Made by a program: the position numbers and the translations under genes. Positions 13,942 through 21,406 of a DNA stretch of 22,224 bases are shown one piece after another (position 1 is the first letter of the stretch; every line of letters starts with the position of its first letter). A model generated the notes under the pieces. It saw only the letters and a list, made by a program, of their open reading frames with translations. It did no database searches and was not told the DNA's origin. Source of the stretch: an uncultured Lachnospiraceae bacterium (lineage in GTDB: Bacteria; Bacillota; Clostridia; Lachnospirales; Lachnospiraceae); contig CAJUBR010000043.1 of the NCBI GenBank assembly GCA_910584695.1, forward strand, positions 1 through 22,224, given 5' to 3'.

Positions 13942-15639
13942 CTACACTTCTGTAATAATCGGCAGAATCATCGGATTTCTTTTGGTACGCTTCCACAGGA
14001 ATTCCCCCAGTTCGTCTTTTATCGTAGTCTTTATCTTACCCCAATCCGTTATATTACGGTCCAGACAGCGGTTTAGGGCATCTGATACAACATCATAGCA
14101 TTCCTCCATCAAATTCTCTGATTCCCTTACATATACAAAACCTCTTGAAACAATATCCGGTCCTGCAACCAGTAACCCGCTTTGTTTTTCTAATGTTACT
14201 ACCACGATGATCAGACCATTCTGTGACAGTTGCTGTCTGTCACGCAGTACAATATTTCCAACGTCTCCCACACCTAAACCGTCCACAAGGATTCCCTGTG
14301 AGGTTACATGTCCCACAACTTTTGCCTGTTCCTGTGAGATTTCTAACACGGAACCGTTGTTTAATATCTGTACATTTTTCTTTGCAACCCCCATTTCCAT
14401 CGCAAGCTCTGCATGACGTTTTAAGTGCCGGTATTCTCCGTGAACCGGTATTGCATACTGCGGTTTCGTTAAAGCATATATTAATTTTAATTCCTCCTGG
14501 CAGGCATGTCCGGACACATGAGTATCCTGAAAAATCACCTTTGCCCCTTTCATTTCCAGTTCATTGATAATCTTATTAATCGCCTTCTCGTTGCCGGGAA
14601 TCGGACTGGAACTTAATATAACGGTATCTCCCGGCTTAATGCTGACTTTGTTATGAATGTTGGCAGCAATTCTGGAAAGTGCCGCCATATTTTCACCCTG
14701 ACTGCCGGTTGTGATCAGTACGATCTGTTCATCCGGATAACTCTTCATCTGTTCAATTCCGATCAATGTATTGTCCGGAATCTGGATAAATCCAAGCTCG
14801 GAAGCCGTATTGATCACATTGACCATACTTCTTCCTTCTATTACAACCTTACGCCCATATTTGTCCGCACTGTTGATAATCTGCTGTACACGATCTACAT
14901 TTGAAGCGAAGGTTGCAATGATCAGCCGGCTGTTCTTATTTTCGGAAAACAGCATATCAAATGTACGTCCAACCTTCTTTTCACTCGGTGTAAATCCCGG
15001 TCTTTCTACATTAGTGGAATCCGCCATCAATGCAAGAACACCCTTTTTTCCAAGCTCCGCATACCTTTGCAGATCTATGGTCTCCCCAAACACAGGGGTA
15101 AAATCCACCTTAAAATCACCTGTATGCACCAGGATTCCCGCCGGTGTATAAACGGCAAGACCAGAAGAATCCGCAATGGAGTGATTCGAACGAATAAACT
15201 CAATACGGAAACATCCAAGATTAATCGTCTGTCCATGTTTTACCACCTTACGCTTTACATTCTTTAATAAATTATGCTCTCTTAACTTATTGTCAATCAG
15301 TCCCATCGTAAGCTTAGTGGCATAAACCGGCATATTAAGTTCTTTTTCAATATATGGAATTGCCCCGATATGGTCTTCATGACCATGGGTCACAACCAAT
15401 CCCTTTACTTTATCTATGTTATCTTTCAAATAGGAAACATCCGGTATCACCAGATCGATTCCTAACATATCCTCTTCCGGAAATGCCAAACCGCAGTCAA
15501 TTACAACAATCGTGTCTTCATACTCAATCGCTGTAATATTCATGCCGATTTGCTCAAGACCTCCTAAAGGAATCACTTTCACGCTGGGAGCCTTTCCCCT
15601 TTTCTTATCCGGCTCGCCCTTTTTCATATTCATTTTCAA
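13942..15639 (-). CDS. rnj: Ribonuclease J
   Basis: The 565-residue metallo-beta-lactamase/beta-CASP nuclease has the zinc motif THGHEDHIG (His85, His87, Asp89, His90), the downstream SNHSIADS and HTGDFKVD zinc ligands, the beta-CASP segment FASNVDRVQQI with TTGSQGE, and SGHACQEELKLI followed by PVHGEYRH. The C-terminal RNase J domain includes VSRGFVYVRESE. RNase J is a 5'-3' exonuclease and endonuclease in mRNA decay and rRNA maturation. The start is taken as a TTG at 15639, seven bases after GGAGG and overlapping the preceding TGA stop; ATGs two and four codons later are alternatives. RNase J is not in this cluster in B. subtilis, so the ireB cluster is extended here. Confidence 0.95.
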   Translation of the reverse strand: MKMNMKKGEPDKKRGKAPSVKVIPLGGLEQIGMNITAIEYEDTIVVIDCGLAFPEEDMLGIDLVIPDVSYLKDNIDKVKGLVVTHGHEDHIGAIPYIEKELNMPVYATKLTMGLIDNKLREHNLLKNVKRKVVKHGQTINLGCFRIEFIRSNHSIADSSGLAVYTPAGILVHTGDFKVDFTPVFGETIDLQRYAELGKKGVLALMADSTNVERPGFTPSEKKVGRTFDMLFSENKNSRLIIATFASNVDRVQQIINSADKYGRKVVIEGRSMVNVINTASELGFIQIPDNTLIGIEQMKSYPDEQIVLITTGSQGENMAALSRIAANIHNKVSIKPGDTVILSSSPIPGNEKAINKIINELEMKGAKVIFQDTHVSGHACQEELKLIYALTKPQYAIPVHGEYRHLKRHAELAMEMGVAKKNVQILNNGSVLEISQEQAKVVGHVTSQGILVDGLGVGDVGNIVLRDRQQLSQNGLIIVVVTLEKQSGLLVAGPDIVSRGFVYVRESENLMEECYDVVSDALNRCLDRNITDWGKIKTTIKDELGEFLWKRTKRNPMILPIITEV

Positions 15640-15917
15640 AATTCTACCTCCATATCACTGTCTTCTAATAATTCTTCAAAAATCGGAAAAAGAACCTCCA
15701 ATTCTTTTTCATCCTCTACAAACTCGTACATTCCGAATTCTTCATCTTTTTCATCGGTATTTTCTTTCAACACATAGCACTCATCCTCTTCGTTTTCCTC
15801 TTCACTCGGTGCTACCAGATAATAGTTCACTCCCATTAACTGTGTCTGTTCCAACACAAAAAATTCCACTTCTTCATCATCATCAAACGTAATGATAATT
15901 GTCTCTAATTCATCCAT
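15636..15917 (-). CDS. DUF1292 family protein (YrzB-like)
   Basis: This is a small, extremely acidic protein with the DUF1292 pattern: TIIITFDDDEEVEFFVLEQTQLMGVNYYLV, then a strongly acidic loop, DECYVLKE, and a final helix. Its molecular function is unknown, but it is conserved after ireB and ruvX in many Firmicutes, as here. I prefer the ATG at 15917 (93 residues, AAAGG seven bases upstream, same length as B. subtilis YrzB) to one at 15944 with a poor ribosome binding site. Its stop overlaps the rnj start. Confidence 0.87.
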   Translation of the reverse strand: MDELETIIITFDDDEEVEFFVLEQTQLMGVNYYLVAPSEEENEEDECYVLKENTDEKDEEFGMYEFVEDEKELEVLFPIFEELLEDSDMEVEF

Positions 15918-15994
15918 TCTAAATCCTTTCATATCTTCTGCCATTTTCTCTGTCAGGCAGTTTATATATGTTACATTCGAAATAAGTCCGTCTC

Positions 15995-16417
15995 TTATCG
16001 GTTCATCGTATCCAGATAGGTCTGCAAAATAACGGCCGCTGCCATCTTGTCCACAAATTCCTTCCGGTGTTCTCTGCGTACTCCTGAATCCATCAGTATC
16101 CGTTCCGACTCCACCGTCGAGAGTCTTTCATCCTGTAAAACCACATCCAGACCGGTTCTCCTCTCAATGTGTTCCTTGAATTCCTCCGTTGCCGCTGCCC
16201 GGGGACCAATCGTATTATTCATATTCTTCGGATATCCAAGCACAACAAAAGAAACCCCATACTCCTCAATGATTTCTTCAATCTTAGCTAAGGTCTTTCG
16301 CAGCTTATTCTCCGACTTTCTCTCTATGGTCATGACAGGCTGTGCAGTCATTCCCAGTTCGTCACTTACCGCTACACCAACCGTCTTTGTTCCATAATCC
16401 AGTCCTAAAATCCGCAT
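15995..16417 (-). CDS. ruvX: YqgF/RuvX family nuclease
   Basis: The 140-residue RNase H-fold protein has ILGLDYGTKTVGVAVSD at the start (first catalytic Asp), GYPKNMNNTIGPRAA in the middle, DERLSTVESERIL, and the closing KEFVDKMAAAVILQTYLD with the last acidic residue. The family is proposed to resolve Holliday junctions and in E. coli is linked to 16S rRNA 5'-end maturation. The position between ireB (13 bp upstream) and the DUF1292 gene is the standard Firmicutes order (yrzL-yrrK-yrzB). GGGAG precedes the ATG. Confidence 0.95.
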   Translation of the reverse strand: MRILGLDYGTKTVGVAVSDELGMTAQPVMTIERKSENKLRKTLAKIEEIIEEYGVSFVVLGYPKNMNNTIGPRAAATEEFKEHIERRTGLDVVLQDERLSTVESERILMDSGVRREHRKEFVDKMAAAVILQTYLDTMNR

Positions 16418-16430
16418 CTTATGTCTCCCA

Positions 16431-16697
16431 TTACTTCAGTCTTGTCTCAATATAATTCTCCAGCAAGACTTCGATAATCTCATCTCTTTCCGCCTTCATA
16501 ATCAGACTTCTTGCATTTTTATAGCTTGTTATGTAAGTTGGATCACCGCTCATCACATAACCAACGATCTGACTGACAGGATTATATCCTTTTTCAGACA
16601 AAGCTGTATAAACCTGTGCAAGAATATCCGGTACAGGAAGATTGTTATCTTTTACCACTTCTACAAATTGTGTATTAAATGTATTCTGATTATTCAT
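16431..16697 (-). CDS. ireB: IreB family regulatory phosphoprotein
   Basis: The 88-residue protein has the UPF0297/IreB signature: VYTALSEKGYNPVSQIVGYVMSGDPTYITSYKNARSLI, then the acidic helix ending ETRLK. In Enterococcus faecalis IreB is phosphorylated on N-terminal threonines by the PASTA kinase IreK and regulates cephalosporin resistance. Two N-terminal threonines (Thr6, Thr9) sit in a similar place here. AAGGA is nine bases before the ATG. It is the first gene after a good promoter and heads the ruvX-DUF1292-rnj run. Confidence 0.94.
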   Translation of the reverse strand: MNNQNTFNTQFVEVVKDNNLPVPDILAQVYTALSEKGYNPVSQIVGYVMSGDPTYITSYKNARSLIMKAERDEIIEVLLENYIETRLK

Positions 16698-16725
16698 ATC
16701 ATCACGTCCTTATTTCGATATCTAT

Positions 16726-16754
16726 ATGATAATATAATTTTCCAAAAGTTGCAA
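16726..16754 (-). promoter_or_regulatory. Putative sigma-A promoter of the ireB operon
   Basis: On the minus strand TTGCAA (16754-16749), a 17-bp spacer and TATCAT (16731-16726) lie about 30 bp before the ireB start codon. It could serve the closely spaced genes from ireB to trhP, where gaps are 77 bp at most and several ends overlap. Confidence 0.6.
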
Positions 16755-16812
16755 GCTGTATCTGAAAACCCATATTACATTTTATCAGACATTTCATAAA
16801 AATCCGACAAAA

Positions 16813-18255
16813 TTAAAGCATTTCCACCCTTACAACCTTGTTTATCATATTATCTTTTGAAGCTGCTTTTACTTTCACATATCTCTTTGTATGTCCTGTA
16901 AAGTATCGTAATTTTCCCTGCCCTGCCGGTTCTTTTTTAGCATCTTTTTCTTCTGCTTTTAATATATTTACTTCCGGCAGTTCCCAAAGCTTTTCTTCCT
17001 CATCTACCTCCTCTTCAAATAAAACCTCCTCGGTATATCCTTTTAAGGATACTTCATACTCTTGTTTTTGTTTCTTTGTCAGTTCCAATAATCTGCCGCT
17101 CCGCTTTGCCTTTATCCGTTCCTCTACCTGGTCATTCATTTTCTGTGCAGGGGTCCCCTCTCTTACCGAGTACTTAAATACATGAATCTCATAAAGCTGA
17201 AGTTTTTCTAAATGCTCCATCGTAATATTAAACTCTTCTTCTGTTTCACCTGGAAAACCGGCAATAATATCCGTCGTAATTGCCGGTTTATCAAAATACA
17301 TCCGAATCAGCTTACATTTTTCCTCAAATTCTTCAATGGTATATTTCCGGTTCATCCGTTTTAACGTATCATTGCAGGCACTTTGGAGCGAAAGATGAAA
17401 ATGCGGACAAAATTTATCGCTGACGGACAGCATTTCGAGAAACTCCTCTGTAATAATTCTCGGTTCCAACGAGCCGAGACGAATTCTTTTCACCTCCGGT
17501 ATCTCAATCATTGCTTTTACCAACTGCAAGAGATCCGTAATCGCTTCGTTCCCTTTTTCCTTCTTTTTTCCTTGTTCCACCCACGCATCATAATGCAGGC
17601 TCTCCTTACAAAAATCAATCCCATATGAAGAAATATGAATACCAGTAAGGACAAATTCTTTTACCCCCGCTCTTGCCAGACCAGTCATCTCTTCTATTAT
17701 CTGCTCCGGTTTTCTGCTCCTCACCCGCCCTCTCGTATAAGGAATGATACAATAGGAGCAGAATTGATTGCAGCCGTCCTGAATCTTAATATAAGCTCTT
17801 TGATGATCAAGATGAGCTGCATTAAGATTACCCATTTCCTCATATTCCTTTGTATGATTCACATCCACATAATAATCATTTTCTATCTGCTCCGCAAAAT
17901 ATTCCTCTATTATCTTCACAATATCTTTTTTGCAGTTATTACTTACCACGATATCCACAAAACCTTCGTTTTTCAAATTCTCATGTTCCGCATTCACATA
18001 ACAGCCGGCTGCTATGACAACTGCATCTGGATTCATTTTTTTTGCACGTCGCAGCATCTGCCTTGATTTTTTCTGTGCTATATTCGTCACGGAACAGGTA
18101 TTTACAATATAAATATCCGCTATCTCCTCCGGTTCTGCCATCTCAATTCCTGCCATAAGCAGTTTATCCTTCATTGCATCGGATTCATATTTATTCACCT
18201 TACAGCCAAGATTGATCATCGCTGCACGGAGTGTATTTTTTTTCTTATATTCCAT
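16813..18255 (-). CDS. mtaB: tRNA t6A37 methylthiotransferase
   Basis: The 480-residue radical SAM enzyme has the UPF0004 domain with cluster cysteines Cys18, Cys54 and Cys85, the radical SAM motif CNQFCSYC (Cys162, 166, 169), then a TRAM domain. The motif IIPYTRGRVRSR and overall pattern fit MtaB (YqeV), which converts t6A37 to ms2t6A37 in tRNAs reading ANN codons, rather than MiaB or RimO. It is longer than typical MtaB (about 430-450 residues). Extra residues lie at about 216-238 (Lys-rich) and 416-447 (very acidic, then basic), the second interrupting the TRAM domain. The ribosome binding site is weak. It lies 115 bp upstream of ireB and is divergent from the HPr-like gene. Confidence 0.93.
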   Translation of the reverse strand: MEYKKKNTLRAAMINLGCKVNKYESDAMKDKLLMAGIEMAEPEEIADIYIVNTCSVTNIAQKKSRQMLRRAKKMNPDAVVIAAGCYVNAEHENLKNEGFVDIVVSNNCKKDIVKIIEEYFAEQIENDYYVDVNHTKEYEEMGNLNAAHLDHQRAYIKIQDGCNQFCSYCIIPYTRGRVRSRKPEQIIEEMTGLARAGVKEFVLTGIHISSYGIDFCKESLHYDAWVEQGKKKEKGNEAITDLLQLVKAMIEIPEVKRIRLGSLEPRIITEEFLEMLSVSDKFCPHFHLSLQSACNDTLKRMNRKYTIEEFEEKCKLIRMYFDKPAITTDIIAGFPGETEEEFNITMEHLEKLQLYEIHVFKYSVREGTPAQKMNDQVEERIKAKRSGRLLELTKKQKQEYEVSLKGYTEEVLFEEEVDEEEKLWELPEVNILKAEEKDAKKEPAGQGKLRYFTGHTKRYVKVKAASKDNMINKVVRVEML

Positions 18256-18291
18256 ATCACTTGCTCTCTATCCTTCTATTATTTTATCCTT

Positions 18292-18324
18292 CGTAACTAT
18301 TCAGCCTTCGGCTTCATAGTTACG
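18292..18324. other. 33-nt nested hairpin between divergent mtaB and the HPr-like gene
   Basis: A 9-bp outer stem (CGTAACTAT against ATAGTTACG) surrounds an inner GCC-TTC-GGC stem with small symmetric mismatches. It lies 37 bp before the mtaB start and 21 bp before the HPr-like -35 box. No U tract follows on either strand. It may be an operator, a leader stem of mtaB, or a dispersed palindromic repeat. Confidence 0.55.
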
Positions 18325-18344
18325 TAATCCAGCAACCAAAGGTA

Positions 18345-18373
18345 TTGACTTTTACCCCTTAAAAAGTTATCAT
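18345..18373 (+). promoter_or_regulatory. Sigma-A promoter of the HPr-like gene
   Basis: TTGACT (18345-18350), a 17-bp spacer and TATCAT (18368-18373) form a good promoter. Transcription would start near 18380. A small stem (AATGCC, loop GTTT, GGCATT, 18383-18398) would then form at the very 5' end of the mRNA, ahead of AGGAGG at 18407-18412. Confidence 0.75.
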
Positions 18374-18419
18374 AGTAACAGAAATGCCGTTTGGCATTAT
18401 TATTTTAGGAGGATTCAGT

Positions 18420-18653
18420 ATGAAATCAGTCAAAATTTCTTTAAATTCAATTGACAAAGTAAAAAGCTTTGTAAACGATATTGCCAAATTCGACGCAGAA
18501 TTTGATCTCGTATCTGGCAGATATGTAATCGATGCTAAATCGATTATGGGAATCTTCAGTCTGGATATTTCACAGCCCATTGACCTTAACATTCACGCAG
18601 ACGGTGATGATACAGAAATCTTAAAAGCGATCGAACCTTATATCATCCACTAA
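18420..18653 (+). CDS. HPr-like protein lacking the phospho-histidine segment
   Basis: The 77-residue protein starts at an ATG seven bases after AGGAGG. Its second half fits the HPr fold: SGRYVIDAKSIMGIFSLDIS equals the HPr segment with NLKSIMGVMSLGI, and DLNIHADGDDTEILKAIEPYI equals the last strand and helix. Ser41 occupies the place of HPr Ser46, the HPrK phosphorylation site. The GxHARPA loop that carries the PTS-phosphorylated His15 is missing, replaced by NSIDKVKSFV, so it cannot pass phosphate in sugar transport like true HPr. It may be a Crh-like regulator or simply keep the fold. It is a monocistronic plus-strand gene with its own promoter and terminator among minus-strand genes. Confidence 0.85.
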   Translation: MKSVKISLNSIDKVKSFVNDIAKFDAEFDLVSGRYVIDAKSIMGIFSLDISQPIDLNIHADGDDTEILKAIEPYIIH

Positions 18654-18660
18654 TCTGTCC

Positions 18661-18707
18661 CCCGCTGTTTACAATAGCTGTAGATAGGATACTCCACTGC
18701 TAGCGGG
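18661..18707 (+). other. GC stem closing a 47-nt segment after the HPr-like gene
   Basis: CCCGCT at 18661-18666 pairs with AGCGGG at 18702-18707. The 35-nt interior shows only weak pairing. It lies in the 3' untranslated region, before the terminator. It may be an mRNA 3' structure or part of a small RNA; support is only this stem. Confidence 0.3.
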
Positions 18708-18724
18708 ATCGTTGCAATATCGAA

Positions 18725-18789
18725 AGGGGCTGTCACATTAAGAGATTTTTTTCTTTTGCTGTAAGGCTTTCATGTGACAGCCTCTTTTT
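18725..18789 (+). terminator. Intrinsic terminator of the HPr-like gene
   Basis: A 14-bp stem with one G-U pair (arms 18725-18738 and 18772-18785, core GCTGTCACAT / ATGTGACAGC) is followed by five T residues. The loop is long (33 nt) and T-rich. On the other strand the stem is followed by only TTTC, so it is at best a weak terminator for thiI. Confidence 0.8.
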
Positions 18790-18816
18790 GTGAATTTAGC
18801 AGTCCCTCCGTTATTC

Positions 18817-20010
18817 TCATGCTGTATATGCCGGACACACATTTACCACTTCCACGGTATCCAATGCTTCTTTCAATAAATCATCTATCACATCGGATAA
18901 TTTTTCTTCCGAACGCTTAATAATCTCAAGAACCGGTTTTGTCACCGGATGTTTTGCCACAAAGATCGTACAGCAGTCTTCATACGGAAGAATGGAGGTT
19001 TCATAGGTGTCGATTTGTTCCGATATATCAATGATCTCCTGTTTATCCATTCCGATACAGGGACGGAATACCGGAAGGGTACATACCTCATTGGTACAGG
19101 CAAGGCTGTGCATCGTCTGGGATGCCACCTGTCCAATGCTTTCCCCGGTAATCAAAGCCTGGCACTTATTTTTCTTTGCAATCTCTTGTGCTATTTTCAT
19201 CATATAACGCCGCATAATGATCGTCAGTTCCTCATGGGGACATTTTTCATATATTGCAAGCTGAATATCCGTAAAATTCACAATATGAAGCTTAATATTT
19301 CCCGAAAAACCGGATACGATTGCTGCCAGATCCATTACCTTTTGCTTCGCACGTTCGGATGTATACGGCGGTGCATTAAAATAAACCGCTTCCAGTTCCA
19401 CCCCCCGTTTCGAAATCATGTACCCTGCAACCGGAGAATCAATCCCTCCGGAAAGTAAAAGCATTGCCTTTCCATTGGTTCCCACCGGGAGTCCCCCCGC
19501 ACCTTTTTCCGTTTTTGAATACAGGTATACCTTTTCCCGGATTTCAATATTTAATAACACATCCGGATGATGGACATCCACCGACAGATTTGGGTACTCT
19601 TCTAACAGATAATGCCCGATTTCGCTGTTGATCTGCATTGACTGCATCGGGAATTTTTTATTTGACCTGCGTGCATTCACTTTAAAGGTGAATGTTTTTT
19701 CTCCATAGCACTCTTTCATATATTCTATGGTCTTTTTTTTGATAGTCTCAAATTCTACCTGTTCTTCCACCACAACTGGACAGATTCCTATAATACCAAA
19801 AACCTTTTTCAGTTCCCCAACCGCATCCTCATAATCATAAGAAGATTCTGCCTCTACAAAAATTCTGCCATATTCCCTGCGGACTGCAAATTCTCCCAAC
19901 CCTTTTAAATGCTCTTTGATCTGCTTACACAAAGTATCCTCAAACACATATCGGTTCTTTCCTTTTGTTCCAATCTCGGCATACTTAATTAAAAATGCTT
20001 TATATTCCAT
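18817..20010 (-). CDS. thiI: tRNA 4-thiouridine synthase
   Basis: The protein has an N-terminal ferredoxin-like domain, THUMP domain (about 60-165) and PP-loop AMP-forming domain with SGGIDSP at 187-193. It makes s4U8 in tRNA and may also supply sulfur for thiazole synthesis. It ends soon after EDCCTIFVAKHPVTKP, whose Cys346/347 correspond to the catalytic cysteine region, and lacks the C-terminal rhodanese domain of E. coli ThiI. Rhodanese-free ThiI in B. subtilis gets sulfur directly from an adjacent desulfurase (NifZ), and one lies just upstream here. I start at MEYKAFLIKYAEIG (20010, 397 residues, AGG eight bases upstream). The frame stays open to 20142, but the extra part would read through the inverted repeat. 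Confidence 0.94.
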   Translation of the reverse strand: MEYKAFLIKYAEIGTKGKNRYVFEDTLCKQIKEHLKGLGEFAVRREYGRIFVEAESSYDYEDAVGELKKVFGIIGICPVVVEEQVEFETIKKKTIEYMKECYGEKTFTFKVNARRSNKKFPMQSMQINSEIGHYLLEEYPNLSVDVHHPDVLLNIEIREKVYLYSKTEKGAGGLPVGTNGKAMLLLSGGIDSPVAGYMISKRGVELEAVYFNAPPYTSERAKQKVMDLAAIVSGFSGNIKLHIVNFTDIQLAIYEKCPHEELTIIMRRYMMKIAQEIAKKNKCQALITGESIGQVASQTMHSLACTNEVCTLPVFRPCIGMDKQEIIDISEQIDTYETSILPYEDCCTIFVAKHPVTKPVLEIIKRSEEKLSDVIDDLLKEALDTVEVVNVCPAYTA

Positions 20011-20072
20011 CTCTTTTTCCTCACTTTGTTTTCTGGTTAGATAATTGCGAAACTCTGTCTTCATTACCGACC

Positions 20073-20143
20073 GTTGTACAATATAGACAATATCAACACT
20101 GGGCACGCTTTCGCTGCTTATGATATTGTCTATATTGCACAAC
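20073..20143. repeat. Near-perfect 23-bp inverted repeat between the desulfurase gene and thiI
   Basis: Arms 20073-20095 and 20121-20143 are reverse complements at 22 of 23 positions, separated by 25 bp. The arms are AT-rich and contain TTGTACAA and ATATTGTCTATATTG-like sequence; there is no U tract on either side. The element sits in the 165-bp gap between the desulfurase stop and the thiI start and would form a long stem in their shared transcript. It may be a mobile-element remnant, a paired operator, or an mRNA processing or attenuation stem. Confidence 0.8.
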
Positions 20144-20175
20144 TAGATTTTGAAAATAGAAAATTTCGCAAATAC

Positions 20176-21318
20176 CTATTTTCTGGTAAATCTGCGGAGC
20201 ACCGGCAGGATTTCTTTTAGTACGCTTATGGTGTACTCTGCTTCTTCCACCGTATTATATTCACTAAAACTAAACCGCAGCGTAGATTCCAATAAATCCT
20301 TATCCAGTCCGATCGCTTTTAAAACCCCGCTGACTGCCGGATGATTAGAGGAGCAGGCCGAACCTGCTGAAACATAGATTCCCCTGTCTTCTAACGCATG
20401 CAGTAATACTTCACTCCGTACTCCGGAAAAACTCAAACTTGCAATATGCGGTGCTTCTCCCGAATGATCCGTAACGCCTTCTATTCCCAATGCTCCTGTA
20501 ATCAGCGTTTCTTTTACCTGACGCATATTCCTGTTATTTTCCTCCAGACGGTCATATATGACTTCCACTGCTTTTCCCATTCCGGCAATTGCGGATGTAT
20601 TTTCCGTGCCGGAACGTATTCCTCTTTCCTGCCCTCCGCCATATAAAATAGGTTTTATCTTTACACGATTGTCCACAAATAAAGCACCGCTTCCCTTCGG
20701 TCCGTGAATCTTATGTCCGCTCATGGACATTGCATCCACACCAATCCGTTTCGGATAAATCGTCATTTTTCCAAAGGCCTGAACCGCATCCACATGACAA
20801 ATGATATCTTTATTGTATTCCTTTACAATTCCCACAATTTCCTCTAACGGCTCAACTGCACCGATTTCATTATTGACCGCCATTACAGATACCAATATCG
20901 TATCTTCACAAAGGGACTTCTTAAGATCCTCCAAATCCACCTTTCCTTCTTTATCTACCTTTAAAAATGTGATTCGGAAGCCTTGTTCTTCTAAATACAA
21001 AAGAGGCTGATAGACTGACGCATGTTCTATTCCGGTTGTGATAATATGGCGGCCTGCCCTTTTATTCGCCAGTGCCGTTCCAATTAATGCCAGATTGTTG
21101 GATTCAGTCCCACCGGAAGTAAATATAATCTCCTTCGGTTCACACTTTAACTGTTTGCTGATTACACCTTTTGCATAGCGTATATATTTCTCTGCTCCTA
21201 CTCCCTTTAAATGCATGGAGGAGGGATTCCCGTATTCCTCATCCAGCGTTACTAACATGATTTCCCGTACCTCCGGGATGATTTTTGTTGTGGCTGCGTT
21301 ATCAAAATATACTTCCAT
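20176..21318 (-). CDS. Cysteine desulfurase (NifS/IscS-like), probable sulfur donor to ThiI
   Basis: This 380-residue class V aminotransferase begins YFDNAATTKIIPEV, has FTSGGTESNN, the His of TGIEHASV that stacks on the cofactor, the PLP lysine Lys203 in SGHKIHGPKG, RSGTENTSAIAG, and the catalytic Cys322 in SAGSACSS. It removes sulfur from cysteine as a persulfide. Its place 165 bp upstream of a rhodanese-free thiI matches the B. subtilis nifZ-thiI pair, so delivery to ThiI for s4U is more likely than general iron-sulfur assembly; no iscU- or sufU-like gene is nearby. GGAG lies seven bases before the ATG. Confidence 0.94.
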   Translation of the reverse strand: MEVYFDNAATTKIIPEVREIMLVTLDEEYGNPSSMHLKGVGAEKYIRYAKGVISKQLKCEPKEIIFTSGGTESNNLALIGTALANKRAGRHIITTGIEHASVYQPLLYLEEQGFRITFLKVDKEGKVDLEDLKKSLCEDTILVSVMAVNNEIGAVEPLEEIVGIVKEYNKDIICHVDAVQAFGKMTIYPKRIGVDAMSMSGHKIHGPKGSGALFVDNRVKIKPILYGGGQERGIRSGTENTSAIAGMGKAVEVIYDRLEENNRNMRQVKETLITGALGIEGVTDHSGEAPHIASLSFSGVRSEVLLHALEDRGIYVSAGSACSSNHPAVSGVLKAIGLDKDLLESTLRFSFSEYNTVEEAEYTISVLKEILPVLRRFTRK

Positions 21319-21406
21319 TATCTTTCTCCAAATTATGCCGTAACCTCAATTACTGCATCTTTCTGTTTTCTTTGTTTTTTTGTAAATTACAGACTTTTTA
21401 TTCCTG

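Noticed and set aside
17635..18066. Plus-strand 143-codon open frame inside mtaB
   Set aside because: It is a shadow of a well-supported radical SAM gene, with biased hydrophobic composition and no ribosome binding site.
20011..20142. N-terminal extension of ThiI beginning at a TTG at 20142
   Set aside because: It would translate the inverted repeat, has no family similarity, and the ATG at 20010 has a good ribosome binding site and the conserved ThiI start.
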